This document shows positions 17,574-28,067 of a DNA stretch of 64,000 nucleotides, piece after piece. The number at the start of each line of letters is the position of its first letter. The stretch's first letter is position 1. The position numbers and the translations under genes were made by a program. The DNA comes from Moraxellaceae bacterium REDSEA-S32_B1 (GTDB taxonomy: Bacteria; Pseudomonadota; Gammaproteobacteria; Pseudomonadales; Moraxellaceae), in the NCBI GenBank assembly GCA_001626925.1, contig LUOR01000038.1:1-64000 (forward strand), given 5' to 3'. A model generated the notes under the pieces. The model ran no database searches. It was given only the letters and a program-made list of their open reading frames with translations, and was not told the origin of the DNA.

Positions 17574-18500
17574 TTATTTTACATAAGTCAGCCAATGTGC
17601 ATATTTTTCACTGCGACCTTGCACTGCATCAAAGAAAGTCTTTTGGATTTCCGTGGTGATTGGACCACGTACGCCTGCACCGATTTGACGATCATCATAT
17701 TCACGGATTGGTGTAACTTCTGCTGCTGTACCAGTGAAGAATGCCTCATCCGCAATATAGAATTCATCACGTGTGATACGACGTTCAACCACTTCATAAC
17801 CCAAATCTTTGGCAATGGTAATCACTGTTTGACGCGTAATCCCATCAAGCGCACCACCTGCGATATCAGGCGTATGCAATACGCCATCTTGGATCAAGAA
17901 TACATTCTCACCAGCGCCTTGACAGACATAACCTTGTGGATCAAGCAACATTGCTTCGTCATAACCTGAATGCACGACTTCTTGATGCGCAAGGATCGAC
18001 AAGGTGTAGTTGCCTGATGCTTTGGCTTTACACATCGTTGCATTTGGATGGTGATGGGTAAATGATGACGTTTTGACACGGATACCTTTTGCCATCGCCT
18101 CTTCGCCGAGATACGCTCCCCAACTCCATGCTGCTACGACTGCATGAATGGTGTTATCAGTTGCTGCGATACCTAAACGCTCTGAACCAATAAAAATAAT
18201 TGGACGCAAGTACGCTGAAACCAATTTATTCTCACGCATTACATCAATCTGCGCTTGCTCTAAAGTCGCTTGATCGTAGGGAACTTTCATTTGATAAATT
18301 TTTGCAGAATTGAGCAAACGCTTGGTGTGTTCTTGTAAACGGAATATCGCTGTGCCATTTGGCGTTTCATAAGCACGGACACCCTCAAACACACCCATAC
18401 TGTAGTGCAAAGTATGAGTTAAGACGTGGGTTTTTGCCTCACGCCAGTCGATAAGTTTGCCGTCTTGCCAAATAAAACCATCACGATCAGCCAAATTCAT
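17574..18500 (-). CDS. ilvE: Branched-chain amino acid aminotransferase
   Basis: IlvE is the PLP-dependent class IV transaminase that makes the final step of Leu, Ile and Val synthesis from the keto acids and glutamate. The 308-residue protein shows GVFEGVRAY near residue 38, the PLP lysine in CKAKASGNYTLSILA, and TGTAAEVTPI near the C-terminus. The ATG at 18500 has GGAG at good spacing; the frame is open seven codons further. It marks one flank of the OC locus in Acinetobacter and lies downstream of glnE. Confidence 0.96.
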   Translation of the reverse strand: MNLADRDGFIWQDGKLIDWREAKTHVLTHTLHYSMGVFEGVRAYETPNGTAIFRLQEHTKRLLNSAKIYQMKVPYDQATLEQAQIDVMRENKLVSAYLRPIIFIGSERLGIAATDNTIHAVVAAWSWGAYLGEEAMAKGIRVKTSSFTHHHPNATMCKAKASGNYTLSILAHQEVVHSGYDEAMLLDPQGYVCQGAGENVFLIQDGVLHTPDIAGGALDGITRQTVITIAKDLGYEVVERRITRDEFYIADEAFFTGTAAEVTPIREYDDRQIGAGVRGPITTEIQKTFFDAVQGRSEKYAHWLTYVK

Positions 18501-18575
18501 GGCGCACACTCCAAATATCATTCATCTTTACAACGCCAATTTTCATTTTTATAAATTTAAAAATGTGACGTCAAA

Positions 18576-21329
18576 TTACATAACGTCCAAATCCACCACG
18601 GTATTCGGATCAATTAATCTTTGCCATAACTTGCAAACGCCGATTCGGATATCACGCCATGTTGTCGCATCGACTTGCAAAGATTGGTTCGCAAGCGCAA
18701 GACGGTGGCTCATCATTCGTTCACTGAGATAGGCTTGTGTCAATGTTTCGGCATCGACACTGGAAATACACCCTGCTTTGGCGGCATCTTGTAGAATGCG
18801 CACATTATCTGAGTAGTGGGCGAGATCTGGATTCGACCCACTCCATGCGAGCACTGCATACTGTGCCATAAATTCAATGTCAACGATACCACCTGCATCC
18901 TGTTTTAAGTGAAAAATGCCATCTTTTCGCTGATCTTTACTTGAGCCAAGATGATCTTTCATCTTCTGGCGCATTTTGATCACTTCTTCACGCACATGTG
19001 CTTCTTCACGTGGTGTGGTCAGCACCTCAAGGCGGATTGCTTCGATCCGTTGATTTAAATCATCATCACCTGCAATAGTACGAGCACGGACTAGAGCTTG
19101 ATGTTCCCACAGCCATGCACTGTGTTTTTGATAATGATCAAAGGCTTTTAAACTGGTCACTAATAGTCCTGCATCACCATTCGGACGCAAGCGACTATCG
19201 ACTTCATAGACACGACCATCAAGCGTTTGTGTGGTCATTAAAGACAGGAATTTCTGCGCCACACGCATGGCAAACTCGAGTCCTGAAATCGGCTTAGGCC
19301 CATCCGTTTCAGCCTGCTCTTGATAATGATGTACAAACACCAAGTCCAAATCCGAGCCATAACCGAGTTCAATACCACCGAGTTTGCCATAACCAATCAC
19401 CGAAAAGCCGAGATGATCCATACCACAGCGCTGATCATTGACATCCAATGGATAACCGTGACGCTTCGCCACCATCTGATAAGCAAGTTGAAGTGCTGAA
19501 TTTACAGTAATTTCTGCAATATCAGTGAGTACATCTGACACTCGCATCAACGGACTTTCTGCCAACACATCACTGGCTGCCACTGAAAGCACATTGGATT
19601 TTTTAAATAGGCGGAGTACTCGCATCAAGTCTTCCACTTGATCAAGCTCAATGCGTAGCAATTGCTGACGTAAAGCATTTTGCAAATCTTGACGCTGTGG
19701 CAACTCAAAGTCCATCGATAAAAACTCATCGAGCAATACAGGATAACGACTCAGTTCTTCACAAATCCACGGACTGACACTTGCCATTTTTACAAGACGT
19801 TGCAATGCCCCCCGATTTTCCATTAGCATCACGATATAGACGCTACGCCGTAGAATTGATTCGACCAGCGGTAATAGACGCATCAAAGCAGTTTGTGTCT
19901 GCTCCACATCAATCACTGCTTGTACTAGATAAGGCCAAAAATCTTTTAAGCGTTTGAGTGCTGTACTTGGTAGACGTTGCACCGCATTACTTTGCCAAAA
20001 TGCCTCAATGCGCTGATACGAGCTTTCATCAAGATAAGGTTGTAATTCTTGCAATTCACCTGACACGGTTGGCGCATCGCCTGCGTTGATACGCTCTTGA
20101 ATCAGTGCGTCAAAATAGTAACTGACTCGACTACGTTTCTGCTTCAACACAGTTTGGAAGTTGTCCCAATCTGCAAAATTTAAAGCAAAGATTAATCGCT
20201 CTCGAAGTTGCTCATCTTGTGGCAGGCTTTGCGTTTGTTTATCTTCAAGTGCTTGAATGCCATGCTCGACACGGCGTAGAAATAAATACGCATCTTTAAG
20301 TTCATCGAACGCTTGCTGATCAATAAAATTATCATCTAATAAATGCTTCAGTGCCACCAAACACTGTCGATCTTGTAACTCAAAACGTGAACCGCCATAG
20401 ATCAACTGAAACACTTGCACGATAAACTCAATCTCTCGAATCCCGCCTGCACCGAGTTTGACATCTTCCTCGATATTGCGCCGCATGACCTCTTTTTCGA
20501 TCATGGCTTTCATTTCACGCAGCGCAGCGAATGCACTGTAATCCACATAACGCCGAAACACGAAAGGTCGAGCCATTTGCATCAGACTTTCCGCTTTTTC
20601 ACCGCCTGTGATCGCACGTGCCTTGATCCACGCATATCGCTCCCATTCTCGCCCATGTTGAATGAGGTATTTCTCCAGTGCAGCATGACTGAGTGCAAGC
20701 GCACTACCATCTCCCCACGGACGTAGACGCATATCCACTCGAAACACAAAACCATCAGCGGTAACTTGTTCGAGCAATTGAATAACCTTCTGTCCCCAAG
20801 CGATGCAAAATTGCTGTACATCAACACACTTGCGCCCATTGGTTTCACCATTTTCATCAAAGGCAAAAATCAGGTCGATATCACTGGAGAGATTCAACTC
20901 TTGCGCGCCATGCTTACCCATGGCGATCACGATTAAATCTTGTACTGTGCCATCATTTTCACCGATCGGTTCACCATACTTGGCGATTAATGCAGGACGT
21001 GCAAAGTCTTTTGCGACAATTACGGCTAGGTCAGCAAAATCGGAAAGCTCACGGGTCAATGTACGCACATCAGTCAAATCATTACAATCTTGCCAAATCC
21101 AGCGTAACATCAATCGTGCACGAATCTGACGGATTTGACGCATCCAGGTTGCTTCATCGCTATTCGCATCTAAGTTATTTTCAAGAAATGTGGCGATTTG
21201 CTGTCGGGTTAGCGGCTGTGAGAATTGATCAACTTCATAATCAACTTGCCAAATGCCATCTAAGTTTTGCATCACTTGTGTGGCGTATAGGCTACTGAAT
21301 TGTGTTCTTTCTAGTTGTTGTTGATTCAT
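18576..21329 (-). CDS. glnE: Bifunctional glutamine synthetase adenylyltransferase/deadenylase GlnE
   Basis: GlnE adds and removes AMP on glutamine synthetase in response to nitrogen status signalled by PII. The protein of about 917 residues contains two nucleotidyltransferase domains. The N-terminal deadenylase has LSSDIDLIFAFDE, and the C-terminal adenylylase has GYGSDLDLVFVHHY. Each is followed by a GlnD_UR_UTase helical domain (including AGGIREIEFIVQVFQL and AGGIVDIEFMAQYAVL). Length is normal. The ATG at 21329 begins MNQQQLERTQ. It is 75 bases upstream of ilvE on the same strand. Confidence 0.96.
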   Translation of the reverse strand: MNQQQLERTQFSSLYATQVMQNLDGIWQVDYEVDQFSQPLTRQQIATFLENNLDANSDEATWMRQIRQIRARLMLRWIWQDCNDLTDVRTLTRELSDFADLAVIVAKDFARPALIAKYGEPIGENDGTVQDLIVIAMGKHGAQELNLSSDIDLIFAFDENGETNGRKCVDVQQFCIAWGQKVIQLLEQVTADGFVFRVDMRLRPWGDGSALALSHAALEKYLIQHGREWERYAWIKARAITGGEKAESLMQMARPFVFRRYVDYSAFAALREMKAMIEKEVMRRNIEEDVKLGAGGIREIEFIVQVFQLIYGGSRFELQDRQCLVALKHLLDDNFIDQQAFDELKDAYLFLRRVEHGIQALEDKQTQSLPQDEQLRERLIFALNFADWDNFQTVLKQKRSRVSYYFDALIQERINAGDAPTVSGELQELQPYLDESSYQRIEAFWQSNAVQRLPSTALKRLKDFWPYLVQAVIDVEQTQTALMRLLPLVESILRRSVYIVMLMENRGALQRLVKMASVSPWICEELSRYPVLLDEFLSMDFELPQRQDLQNALRQQLLRIELDQVEDLMRVLRLFKKSNVLSVAASDVLAESPLMRVSDVLTDIAEITVNSALQLAYQMVAKRHGYPLDVNDQRCGMDHLGFSVIGYGKLGGIELGYGSDLDLVFVHHYQEQAETDGPKPISGLEFAMRVAQKFLSLMTTQTLDGRVYEVDSRLRPNGDAGLLVTSLKAFDHYQKHSAWLWEHQALVRARTIAGDDDLNQRIEAIRLEVLTTPREEAHVREEVIKMRQKMKDHLGSSKDQRKDGIFHLKQDAGGIVDIEFMAQYAVLAWSGSNPDLAHYSDNVRILQDAAKAGCISSVDAETLTQAYLSERMMSHRLALANQSLQVDATTWRDIRIGVCKLWQRLIDPNTVVDLDVM

Positions 21330-21464
21330 GACGAAACCGACCATCCTACGAATATTTTAAAACGATACTAAACTAGCTCATTTCAGCATGATTACGCAGA
21401 TTTGCTGAGCGTGCAATGCTTTCTTTGAAGGTCAAATTTAAAAAAAACAAAAAACATGCGCAAT

Positions 21465-21494
21465 AAAAAAGCTTGATGTCCAATACACATCAAG
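21465..21494 (-). terminator. Rho-independent terminator after the histidine kinase gene
   Basis: CTTGATGT and ACATCAAG form an eight-base-pair stem around a seven-base loop, followed on the minus strand by CTTTTTTATT. It separates the kinase gene from glnE. Confidence 0.8.
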
Positions 21495-21533
21495 TCTTAT
21501 TATCATCACATTTGAAGATTTGGAAAAGTGTCC

Positions 21534-22766
21534 TTAGACTAAATCAACATCACCTACAGGAATACGGATAATAAACCGTGTACCTTGATTTTCAATGGAT
21601 TCAACGTCGATTGTTCCGCCATTATTTTCAACGAACCGCTTACACAGCACCAAGCCTAGCCCTGTGCCTTTTTCCCCTGAAGTGCCTTGTGTACTTGGAA
21701 TAGTGTCTTGTTGAAACAAATTTTCACATTGCACTTCCGTCATACCTACGCCCTGATCCTGAATACGAATCTCGACCCAATTTTGATCTTGCTGTGCGCA
21801 GATTAAAATCTCTTTATCTGCATTAGCTTTGGTAAACTTGAGTGCATTCGAGGTTAGATTCTGAATCACTGAAGTCATCATCCGTACATCAGCATATGCG
21901 TACAAATGACTTGCCACGTCACACTTAAGTTTAATATTTTTCTTATATGCCGATGCACTGAGCAGGTCAAAGACGGATTGTACGACATCATTGACATTGA
22001 AGTGAACAGGTTTGAAATGAAAACGACCACCCTCTGCCATCGACCAATTCAACAAGCTTTCCAACAAACTATAAGTGGACTGCGCAGTATCATTAATATA
22101 CTCGACCAACCGCAGTGAGGCCTCATCGCCTAGCGTGTCACGCTCATGCACCAAGATATCCGCACAGCTTAAAATGCCGTGAAATGGCGCACGCAGATCA
22201 TGTGCAATAATCGAAAAATATTTGCTGCGACTAGCATTGATTTCTTCTAAATCAGCCAATTGCCGATATGCGGTTTTGCTATCAATGATGATTTGGAGTG
22301 ATGAGTCACGCTGTAAAATGTACTCATCTAAACAAGTCTGCATGTGCACTGGAATTAACTGAGTTTTATCCGCACAAAGAATAATGCTCAGCGTAGACTC
22401 AGTCGATGCAGTCGCATTACCGACGACATAAATCGACTCTGGCGCAAAATCATGTGAATCATCAAAAACACTTTGTATCGTTTCAAAAATTGAGCTTTCG
22501 CTATCGAGCTGCTCGCCTTTGGCAAAATGCGCTACCTGCTGGCAGATTTCTTGTACGGTTTCTCTTGGAATGGACTCAGTGGTAGAGTTTGCCACGACCA
22601 TGTCTTTATATTGATAATAATAAATGGCGTGGCTGTAACGGCTTAATTTGCACAAAAAATCCACAGTTGCATCGATATGCTCAGACACAATAACTGAAAG
22701 CTCCGCCTGAAGACCTCCAGGAGCAGGAGTAGGTGTGTACGTCGATATCGGCGCTCTAACTTGCAT
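21534..22766 (-). CDS. Soluble sensor histidine kinase (orphan)
   Basis: This 410-residue protein has no membrane segment, so it should sense a cytoplasmic signal. The first 165 residues form an unidentified sensory region with no clear PAS or GAF signature. A HisKA domain follows, with the phospho-acceptor histidine in SIIAHDLRAPFHG (near residue 189). The HATPase_c domain has NLTSNALKFT (N box), QDQGVGMT (G1) and GTGLGLVLCKRF (G2). No response regulator is adjacent; the neighbours are glnE and a divergent diguanylate cyclase. Its partner is unknown, but the divergent arrangement makes a link to c-di-GMP conceivable. Confidence 0.88.
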   Translation of the reverse strand: MQVRAPISTYTPTPAPGGLQAELSVIVSEHIDATVDFLCKLSRYSHAIYYYQYKDMVVANSTTESIPRETVQEICQQVAHFAKGEQLDSESSIFETIQSVFDDSHDFAPESIYVVGNATASTESTLSIILCADKTQLIPVHMQTCLDEYILQRDSSLQIIIDSKTAYRQLADLEEINASRSKYFSIIAHDLRAPFHGILSCADILVHERDTLGDEASLRLVEYINDTAQSTYSLLESLLNWSMAEGGRFHFKPVHFNVNDVVQSVFDLLSASAYKKNIKLKCDVASHLYAYADVRMMTSVIQNLTSNALKFTKANADKEILICAQQDQNWVEIRIQDQGVGMTEVQCENLFQQDTIPSTQGTSGEKGTGLGLVLCKRFVENNGGTIDVESIENQGTRFIIRIPVGDVDLV

Positions 22767-23044
22767 AATTCATTGCCTGTGCATATAGGATAGGGACAGA
22801 GATGCAAAACAACTAAACAACAACATTTTGATTACGCATTTTAACAATCTAACATCACATTGAAAAGATACCACCCAAAATTGACAGAAGCTAGCACATT
22901 TTTGTCACTTTTCGACGAATGACTTTAAGTATTCTCATTGCGCAGGCAATTTACCTGAAATTGATTGAAAATTGTAGATTTTTTCTGCGCTTTTTTGCAC
23001 AAATTGAGTATCAAGCAAATTGAATAGTTTTTTTCATATCAACG

Positions 23045-24613
23045 ATGACATTAAAGCCTTTACATCGCTTAACTCGACTCAACCTAAAGAAACTCATTAT
23101 CTCTTTGGTGTTGTTTAGTATTGCGACTTTATTCGTCATTTCTTTGTTTGTGAACTATTTTATTCAGCGCAATCAACTATTAACTAGCGCACTGTCAGTA
23201 AATGAGGAATATGCGCACAAGATCGCCACCAGTACCGATTTGCATTTTCACGGTATTCAACTTGAGCTTAAATACAGCGCATCAGTGCTGGCAACTTCAC
23301 CAAATAACGATCAAATCATCGACCAAGAACTCACACGGATTCTCAAACAATCTCAATACTTTAATAGCGTTACCTTTGTTAAAGCAGATGGTCAATTGGC
23401 TGGTTTTGCCCCGCTAACACTCGCTTTTAAAAAGGGACAAGTTTTGGACACTACTGCCACACGCTTATCTTTAAAACATAAAGAATCGCTGATCACACCA
23501 CCTTATAACTCTGCTTTAAACAATTTTTTGATTTATATTTCTGAACCTGTTGTCGATGCATCTGGACAATATCTTGGCTTCGTCGGCGGTACAATTTATC
23601 TAAAAGAACAAAACTTTATTTCCCAACTTTTATCGAGCCAATACGGCTATCAAGACAATTATATGTATGTGCTGGATAGTCAGCAGCGGATTATTTTCCA
23701 CCCCGACCCAAGTCGTATTGGGGATTCTGCGGTCGGAAATACGGGTTTAAACACCTTAATGAATGAACCCTACGGCAATCTGCGTTTGGTCAATTCTAAA
23801 GGCATTGATAGCCTTGCAGGTTTCTCAAAAATAAGTGCGCCAAACTGGGTCGTGATTTCACAGCAACCCACCAAACAACTCCTCGACCAAGCTTCTAATT
23901 TGCTTTACAAAGTCATCTTGGGCATGTTGTTCTTTTATGCGATTGTGTTCTTTGTGATTTGGCGCTTTTCCTATGTGATCGCACAACCACTCTCAGACTT
24001 GGCAGACTCAGCAAGTCAACTCAATCAGCCCGATGCCGAGAAAAATATTCGTAAAATTCGTCCTTGGTATTTTGAAGTCGCACAATTCCAAAAAGCCCTA
24101 CTATTCAGCGCAAATCACTTTCAACAAACCGTTGATGAACTCAATGCCATCGTCAAAACAGATCCGTTGACAGGATTTTACAATCGTCGTGGCATGCAAA
24201 TGTATGTCGATACCTTTGAAAAACAACAGACTAATTTTGCCATCTTAGCAATCAATATCGACCATTTTAAAACGGTTAATGATCAATACGGGCACGCTGA
24301 GGGCGATCGCGTTTTACAACACATCGCTTGGCAAATCCAAGAACAGTGTCGAGATCAGGACATTTGCTGTCGTATTGGCGGTGAAGAATTTATTGTTTTG
24401 CTACCCAATGCATCTTACTCATTGGCTCAAAAAGTCGCATCGAGAATCCTGCAAAATCGCACACAAGATAAGATAGAAGGCATCGCTCAGGTGACGGTAT
24501 CGATTGGTATTGCGCACTGGCCGACTCACCATCAAAACATTGATCAAACTTTGCAACTAGCGGATCAACACCTATATCAAGCAAAAGCAGATGGACGGAA
24601 TTGTATTCGTTAA
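23045..24613 (+). CDS. Membrane diguanylate cyclase with dCache sensor
   Basis: This is a probable inner-membrane enzyme making cyclic-di-GMP from two GTP in response to a periplasmic ligand. In order, the 522-residue protein has a membrane helix (about 17-40), a periplasmic double Cache domain (about 45-275, with YMYVLDSQQRIIFHPD), a second helix (about 287-308), a short HAMP-like linker (AQPLSDLADSASQL), and a GGDEF domain. The active-site loop is GGEEF near residues 445-449, a functional variant, with DPLTGFYNRRG at the domain start. It is transcribed away from the histidine kinase across a 278-base gap. Confidence 0.92.
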   Translation: MTLKPLHRLTRLNLKKLIISLVLFSIATLFVISLFVNYFIQRNQLLTSALSVNEEYAHKIATSTDLHFHGIQLELKYSASVLATSPNNDQIIDQELTRILKQSQYFNSVTFVKADGQLAGFAPLTLAFKKGQVLDTTATRLSLKHKESLITPPYNSALNNFLIYISEPVVDASGQYLGFVGGTIYLKEQNFISQLLSSQYGYQDNYMYVLDSQQRIIFHPDPSRIGDSAVGNTGLNTLMNEPYGNLRLVNSKGIDSLAGFSKISAPNWVVISQQPTKQLLDQASNLLYKVILGMLFFYAIVFFVIWRFSYVIAQPLSDLADSASQLNQPDAEKNIRKIRPWYFEVAQFQKALLFSANHFQQTVDELNAIVKTDPLTGFYNRRGMQMYVDTFEKQQTNFAILAINIDHFKTVNDQYGHAEGDRVLQHIAWQIQEQCRDQDICCRIGGEEFIVLLPNASYSLAQKVASRILQNRTQDKIEGIAQVTVSIGIAHWPTHHQNIDQTLQLADQHLYQAKADGRNCIR

Positions 24614-24691
24614 ATTCTGCATAAAGTTTTTTTTGCGAAAATCTCCAAGCATCTCTTTTGAATAAAATTGATGATTAAATTACCTCAAAAT

Positions 24692-24722
24692 AAAAAACCG
24701 ACTTCTTACGAAATCGGTTTTT
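24692..24722. terminator. Convergent terminator between diguanylate cyclase and typA
   Basis: AAACCGA and TCGGTTT pair with A and T runs on opposite sides, so the hairpin can end both the plus-strand cyclase gene and the minus-strand typA transcript. Confidence 0.8.
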
Positions 24723-24756
24723 GTCGCTCCGCAGAGAAAAAGACTCAGAACATCAA

Positions 24757-26592
24757 TTATTTATCACGATTACGTTTACGTTCGTTTTCAGTCAAATAAC
24801 GCTTACGGATACGGATCGATTTTGGTGTTACTTCAACCAACTCATCATCTTCAATGAATTCTAGTGCTTGTTCTAGCGTATATTCGATTGCAGGAACCAA
24901 TGTTAACGCATCATCGGTACCAGACGCACGCACGTTGGTGAGCTGTTTCGCTTTGGTCGGGTTGACCGTCATATCATCAGAACGAGAGTTAATCCCGATA
25001 ATCATACCTTCATACACTTCAAGCTGTGGTTTAGCAAACAAACGACCACGGTCTTGCAAGCTGAACAATGCATAGCCCAAGCATGTACCTTGAACCATAG
25101 AAATCAACACACCGTTTTGACGCTTCGCCACAGAACCTTGTTTCACAGGACCGTAATGCGAGAAGCTCGACGTCATGATCCCTGTACCAGAAGTCATGGT
25201 CAGGAATTCAGAACGGAAGCCGATCAAGCCACGTGAAGGGACTGTTGCCTCAATACGGATACGACCTTTGCCGTCAACTTCCATATTGGTCATTTCCCCC
25301 TTACGGTGACCCATTTGCTCCATGACCGCACCTTGATGCTGTTCTTCCACATCAAAGGTCACGTTTTCATACGGCTCTTGCTTTTCGCCATCAATTTCTT
25401 TGATAATTACTTGTGGACGAGATACGCCCATTTCAAAGCCTTCACGGCGCATGTTTTCGATCAATACAGATAGGTGAAGCTCACCACGACCAGATACTTT
25501 GAAACGATCAGGACTGTCCGTATCTTCAACACGAAGTGCCACGTTATGAATCAATTCACGGTCAAGACGCTCACGGATATTACGTGAAGTCACGAACTTC
25601 CCTTCTTTACCAGCGAATGGTGAATTGTTGACTTGGAAAGTCATCGATACGGTCGGTTCATCTACAGAAAGTGGTGGCAATGCTTCCACATTTTTTGGAT
25701 CACAAATCGTATCTGAAATGTTCAGCGCATCAATACCTGTAATACATACGATGTCGCCAGCAGATGCAGATTCAACATCAACACGCTCCAAACCGTGATA
25801 ACCCATGATCTTTAAGATACGACCGTTACGTGTTTTGCCTTCTTTGTCGATCACAGTGACTGGTGTGTTCAACTTCACTGAACCACGTTGGATACGACCA
25901 ACACCGATGACACCCACGAAGCTGTTGTAGTCAAGTGATGAAATCTGCATTTGGAATGGACCGTCCACATCGACCGCAGGCGGTTCAACGATGTCAACGA
26001 TGGTTTGGAATAGTGGTGTCATGTCGTCTGCAAGCTCATCTGGCGCAGGACCAGCCACACCACGAAGACCCGATGCGTAGACGATTGGGAAGTCTAACTG
26101 CTCATCTGATGCACCCAAGTTATCAAACAAATCAAATACTTGGTCGATTACCCAGTCTGGACGTGCACTTGGCTTGTCCACTTTGTTGATGATGACGATT
26201 GGTTTCAAACCACGTGCAAAGGCTTTTTGCGTTACAAAACGTGTTTGTGGCATTGGACCTTCTTGTGAATCAACCAAAAGCAATACGCAGTCTACCATCG
26301 ACATCACACGTTCCACTTCACCACCGAAGTCGGCGTGTCCTGGGGTGTCGACGATGTTGATACGATAGGTGGTATCGGTACGTTGATCCAACCACGTGAT
26401 CGCTGTATTTTTAGCGAGAATAGTAATACCACGTTCGCTTTCTAGCGCATTTGAATCCATGACACGTTCAATCTCACCTGCACGTTCGCCAAGGGCACCT
26501 GATTGTTGGAGTAGTTTATCGACTAGTGTTGTTTTACCGTGGTCGACGTGCGCAATAATTGCGATGTTGCGAAGATTTTTAATATCTGACAT
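24757..26592 (-). CDS. typA: Ribosome-associated GTPase TypA/BipA
   Basis: TypA is a translational GTPase of the EF-G superfamily that helps 50S assembly and growth at low temperature or under stress. The 611-residue protein has G1 [16 protein letters not shown]2 with RGITI, G3 [12 protein letters not shown] and G4 NKVDK. The beta-barrel and EF-G-like domains follow, and the TypA-specific C-terminal domain ends in [12 protein letters not shown]. Length and motif order are normal. It is single, with a convergent terminator and divergent rsmC upstream. Confidence 0.97.
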   Translation of the reverse strand: MSDIKNLRNIAIIAHVDHGKTTLVDKLLQQSGALGERAGEIERVMDSNALESERGITILAKNTAITWLDQRTDTTYRINIVDTPGHADFGGEVERVMSMVDCVLLLVDSQEGPMPQTRFVTQKAFARGLKPIVIINKVDKPSARPDWVIDQVFDLFDNLGASDEQLDFPIVYASGLRGVAGPAPDELADDMTPLFQTIVDIVEPPAVDVDGPFQMQISSLDYNSFVGVIGVGRIQRGSVKLNTPVTVIDKEGKTRNGRILKIMGYHGLERVDVESASAGDIVCITGIDALNISDTICDPKNVEALPPLSVDEPTVSMTFQVNNSPFAGKEGKFVTSRNIRERLDRELIHNVALRVEDTDSPDRFKVSGRGELHLSVLIENMRREGFEMGVSRPQVIIKEIDGEKQEPYENVTFDVEEQHQGAVMEQMGHRKGEMTNMEVDGKGRIRIEATVPSRGLIGFRSEFLTMTSGTGIMTSSFSHYGPVKQGSVAKRQNGVLISMVQGTCLGYALFSLQDRGRLFAKPQLEVYEGMIIGINSRSDDMTVNPTKAKQLTNVRASGTDDALTLVPAIEYTLEQALEFIEDDELVEVTPKSIRIRKRYLTENERKRNRDK

Positions 26593-26991
26593 GGAAAAAT
26601 GCTACTAAAAAATTTGAGGACAAATTATACAGCAAAAGCCTAACATTGAGTAGTGACAGTTTGACGACAAAACCACTAAGTTTTTTAATTTATTTATTTT
26701 TATAAATCAATATGATGATTCATTTCCATACAAATAAATACGATTATCCACCAACAATGCTCACATTTTTTATTGCAAACCAATGACAGGTTTTATCCAA
26801 TTTTAAATCATTTATCAGGCAAATCAGCACAATTAAAAGCGATCAAACGCTAATGTAAAACAGTCCCTTATCTTTTTTTTGTTTGCCTTATTGGTCGAGT
26901 CGATTAAAATAGTCGCCTTTTTTAAAATTGTTAACTGTTCATTTCAAGGAACTGATTAGCACCACCCAATATTTGCAAATGAGTATCGCCA
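26593..26991. other. Intergenic region between divergent typA and rsmC
   Basis: About 400 AT-rich bases with no convincing frame. They must hold the promoters of both divergent genes. Only the rsmC promoter at 26883-26910 is readable with any confidence. A homopolymer T tract lies near 26872-26880. I see no repeat or RNA structure. Confidence 0.6.
26883..26910 (+). promoter_or_regulatory. Predicted sigma-70 promoter for rsmC
   Basis: TTGCCT, a 16-base spacer and TAAAAT give a plausible sigma-70 promoter, with a predicted leader of about 75 bases before the ATG at 26992. Confidence 0.4.
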
Positions 26992-28008
26992 ATGGATGCA
27001 AAAAGTGAAGTGATTCTACGCCACGACCATTGGCAAGGTCGCATCTTATTGGTCAACCCACCACGAGATCAGCTTTTTCAATCATTACAAAGTGTCGGTG
27101 CGACACAAATATCGGTCTGGACGTGGAATTTTGCAGATCATAGCTTTTATAACAATCATCTCGAAAGCACTTTTGATGTTCAGCCAAAAGCAGATGATTA
27201 TGATCAAATCATTATTTTTGTCCCCAAAGCCAAAACTTTACTCGACTATATTTTGGCGCAATGCGTTCGCTTACTCGGCATAGGCAAATCGATTTATCTG
27301 GTCGGTGAGAAAAAAGCAGGCATCGAACGCAGTGCCAAACAACTGCAAAGTTACGGCAAGACGATTAAGCTCGATAGCGCACGACATTGTCAGCTGTGGC
27401 AATTGGTGATTGACAAACTGCCCAGTGAAAAAACAACTCATCTCGACACGTGGATTAAACACTATCCGATTGAAGTCAATGGACAAACCTTAAAAATCTG
27501 CGCCCTACCTGGGGTATTTAGCCAAGATCATCTCGATGTCGGTACGGCACAGCTTTTGCCTTATCTGAGTGAAGTTAAATCGGGTACAACTTTGGATTTT
27601 GGTTGTGGCGCTGGGGTGATTTCTGCCGTTTTAGCAAAGCAAGATTCAACCAGAAAAATCACTGCGGTCGATATTGATGCATTTGCACTGCGCTCGACAG
27701 AACTTACATTTGCCGAAAATCAACTGAGCGAGCAACTCACGACGCTTGCGATTACCGACATTCAAGACATTTCAGATCAATTCGATGTGGTGGTCAGCAA
27801 TCCACCCTTTCATCAAGGCATCAAGACCAATTATCAAGCCAGCGAAAATCTGTGTAAATTTGCCAAGCAACGTCTTCGTCCTCAAGGGGAATTGTGGATC
27901 GTTGCCAATCGTTTTTTGAATTACCCTTCCTTGATCGAAGCCCAGTTTGCACAGTGCATGCAAAAAGCCGACAGTCAGGGATTTAAAGTTTTATATGCTC
28001 AAAGCTAA
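26992..28008 (+). CDS. rsmC: 16S rRNA (guanine-N2)-methyltransferase RsmC-like
   Basis: This probable methyltransferase modifies G1207 of 16S rRNA in the 30S subunit. The 338-residue protein has a degenerate N-terminal methyltransferase-like domain (about 1-165) and an active C-terminal domain. The SAM motif is [17 protein letters not shown], followed by [13 protein letters not shown], and the amino-methyltransferase catalytic motif is [12 protein letters not shown]. This two-domain layout is that of RsmC rather than RlmG, but the two families are close. It precedes a LysP-like permease gene. Confidence 0.85.
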   Translation: MDAKSEVILRHDHWQGRILLVNPPRDQLFQSLQSVGATQISVWTWNFADHSFYNNHLESTFDVQPKADDYDQIIIFVPKAKTLLDYILAQCVRLLGIGKSIYLVGEKKAGIERSAKQLQSYGKTIKLDSARHCQLWQLVIDKLPSEKTTHLDTWIKHYPIEVNGQTLKICALPGVFSQDHLDVGTAQLLPYLSEVKSGTTLDFGCGAGVISAVLAKQDSTRKITAVDIDAFALRSTELTFAENQLSEQLTTLAITDIQDISDQFDVVVSNPPFHQGIKTNYQASENLCKFAKQRLRPQGELWIVANRFLNYPSLIEAQFAQCMQKADSQGFKVLYAQS

Positions 28009-28067
28009 AATTTGCATGCGACTGCAAAGCATTCATGTAAAAAGCACACATGCAAGATGGACTTCAT

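Noticed and set aside
24692..24722. Small RNA at the convergent hairpin between the cyclase gene and typA
   Set aside because: The hairpin is fully explained as a shared terminator; no separate promoter is visible.
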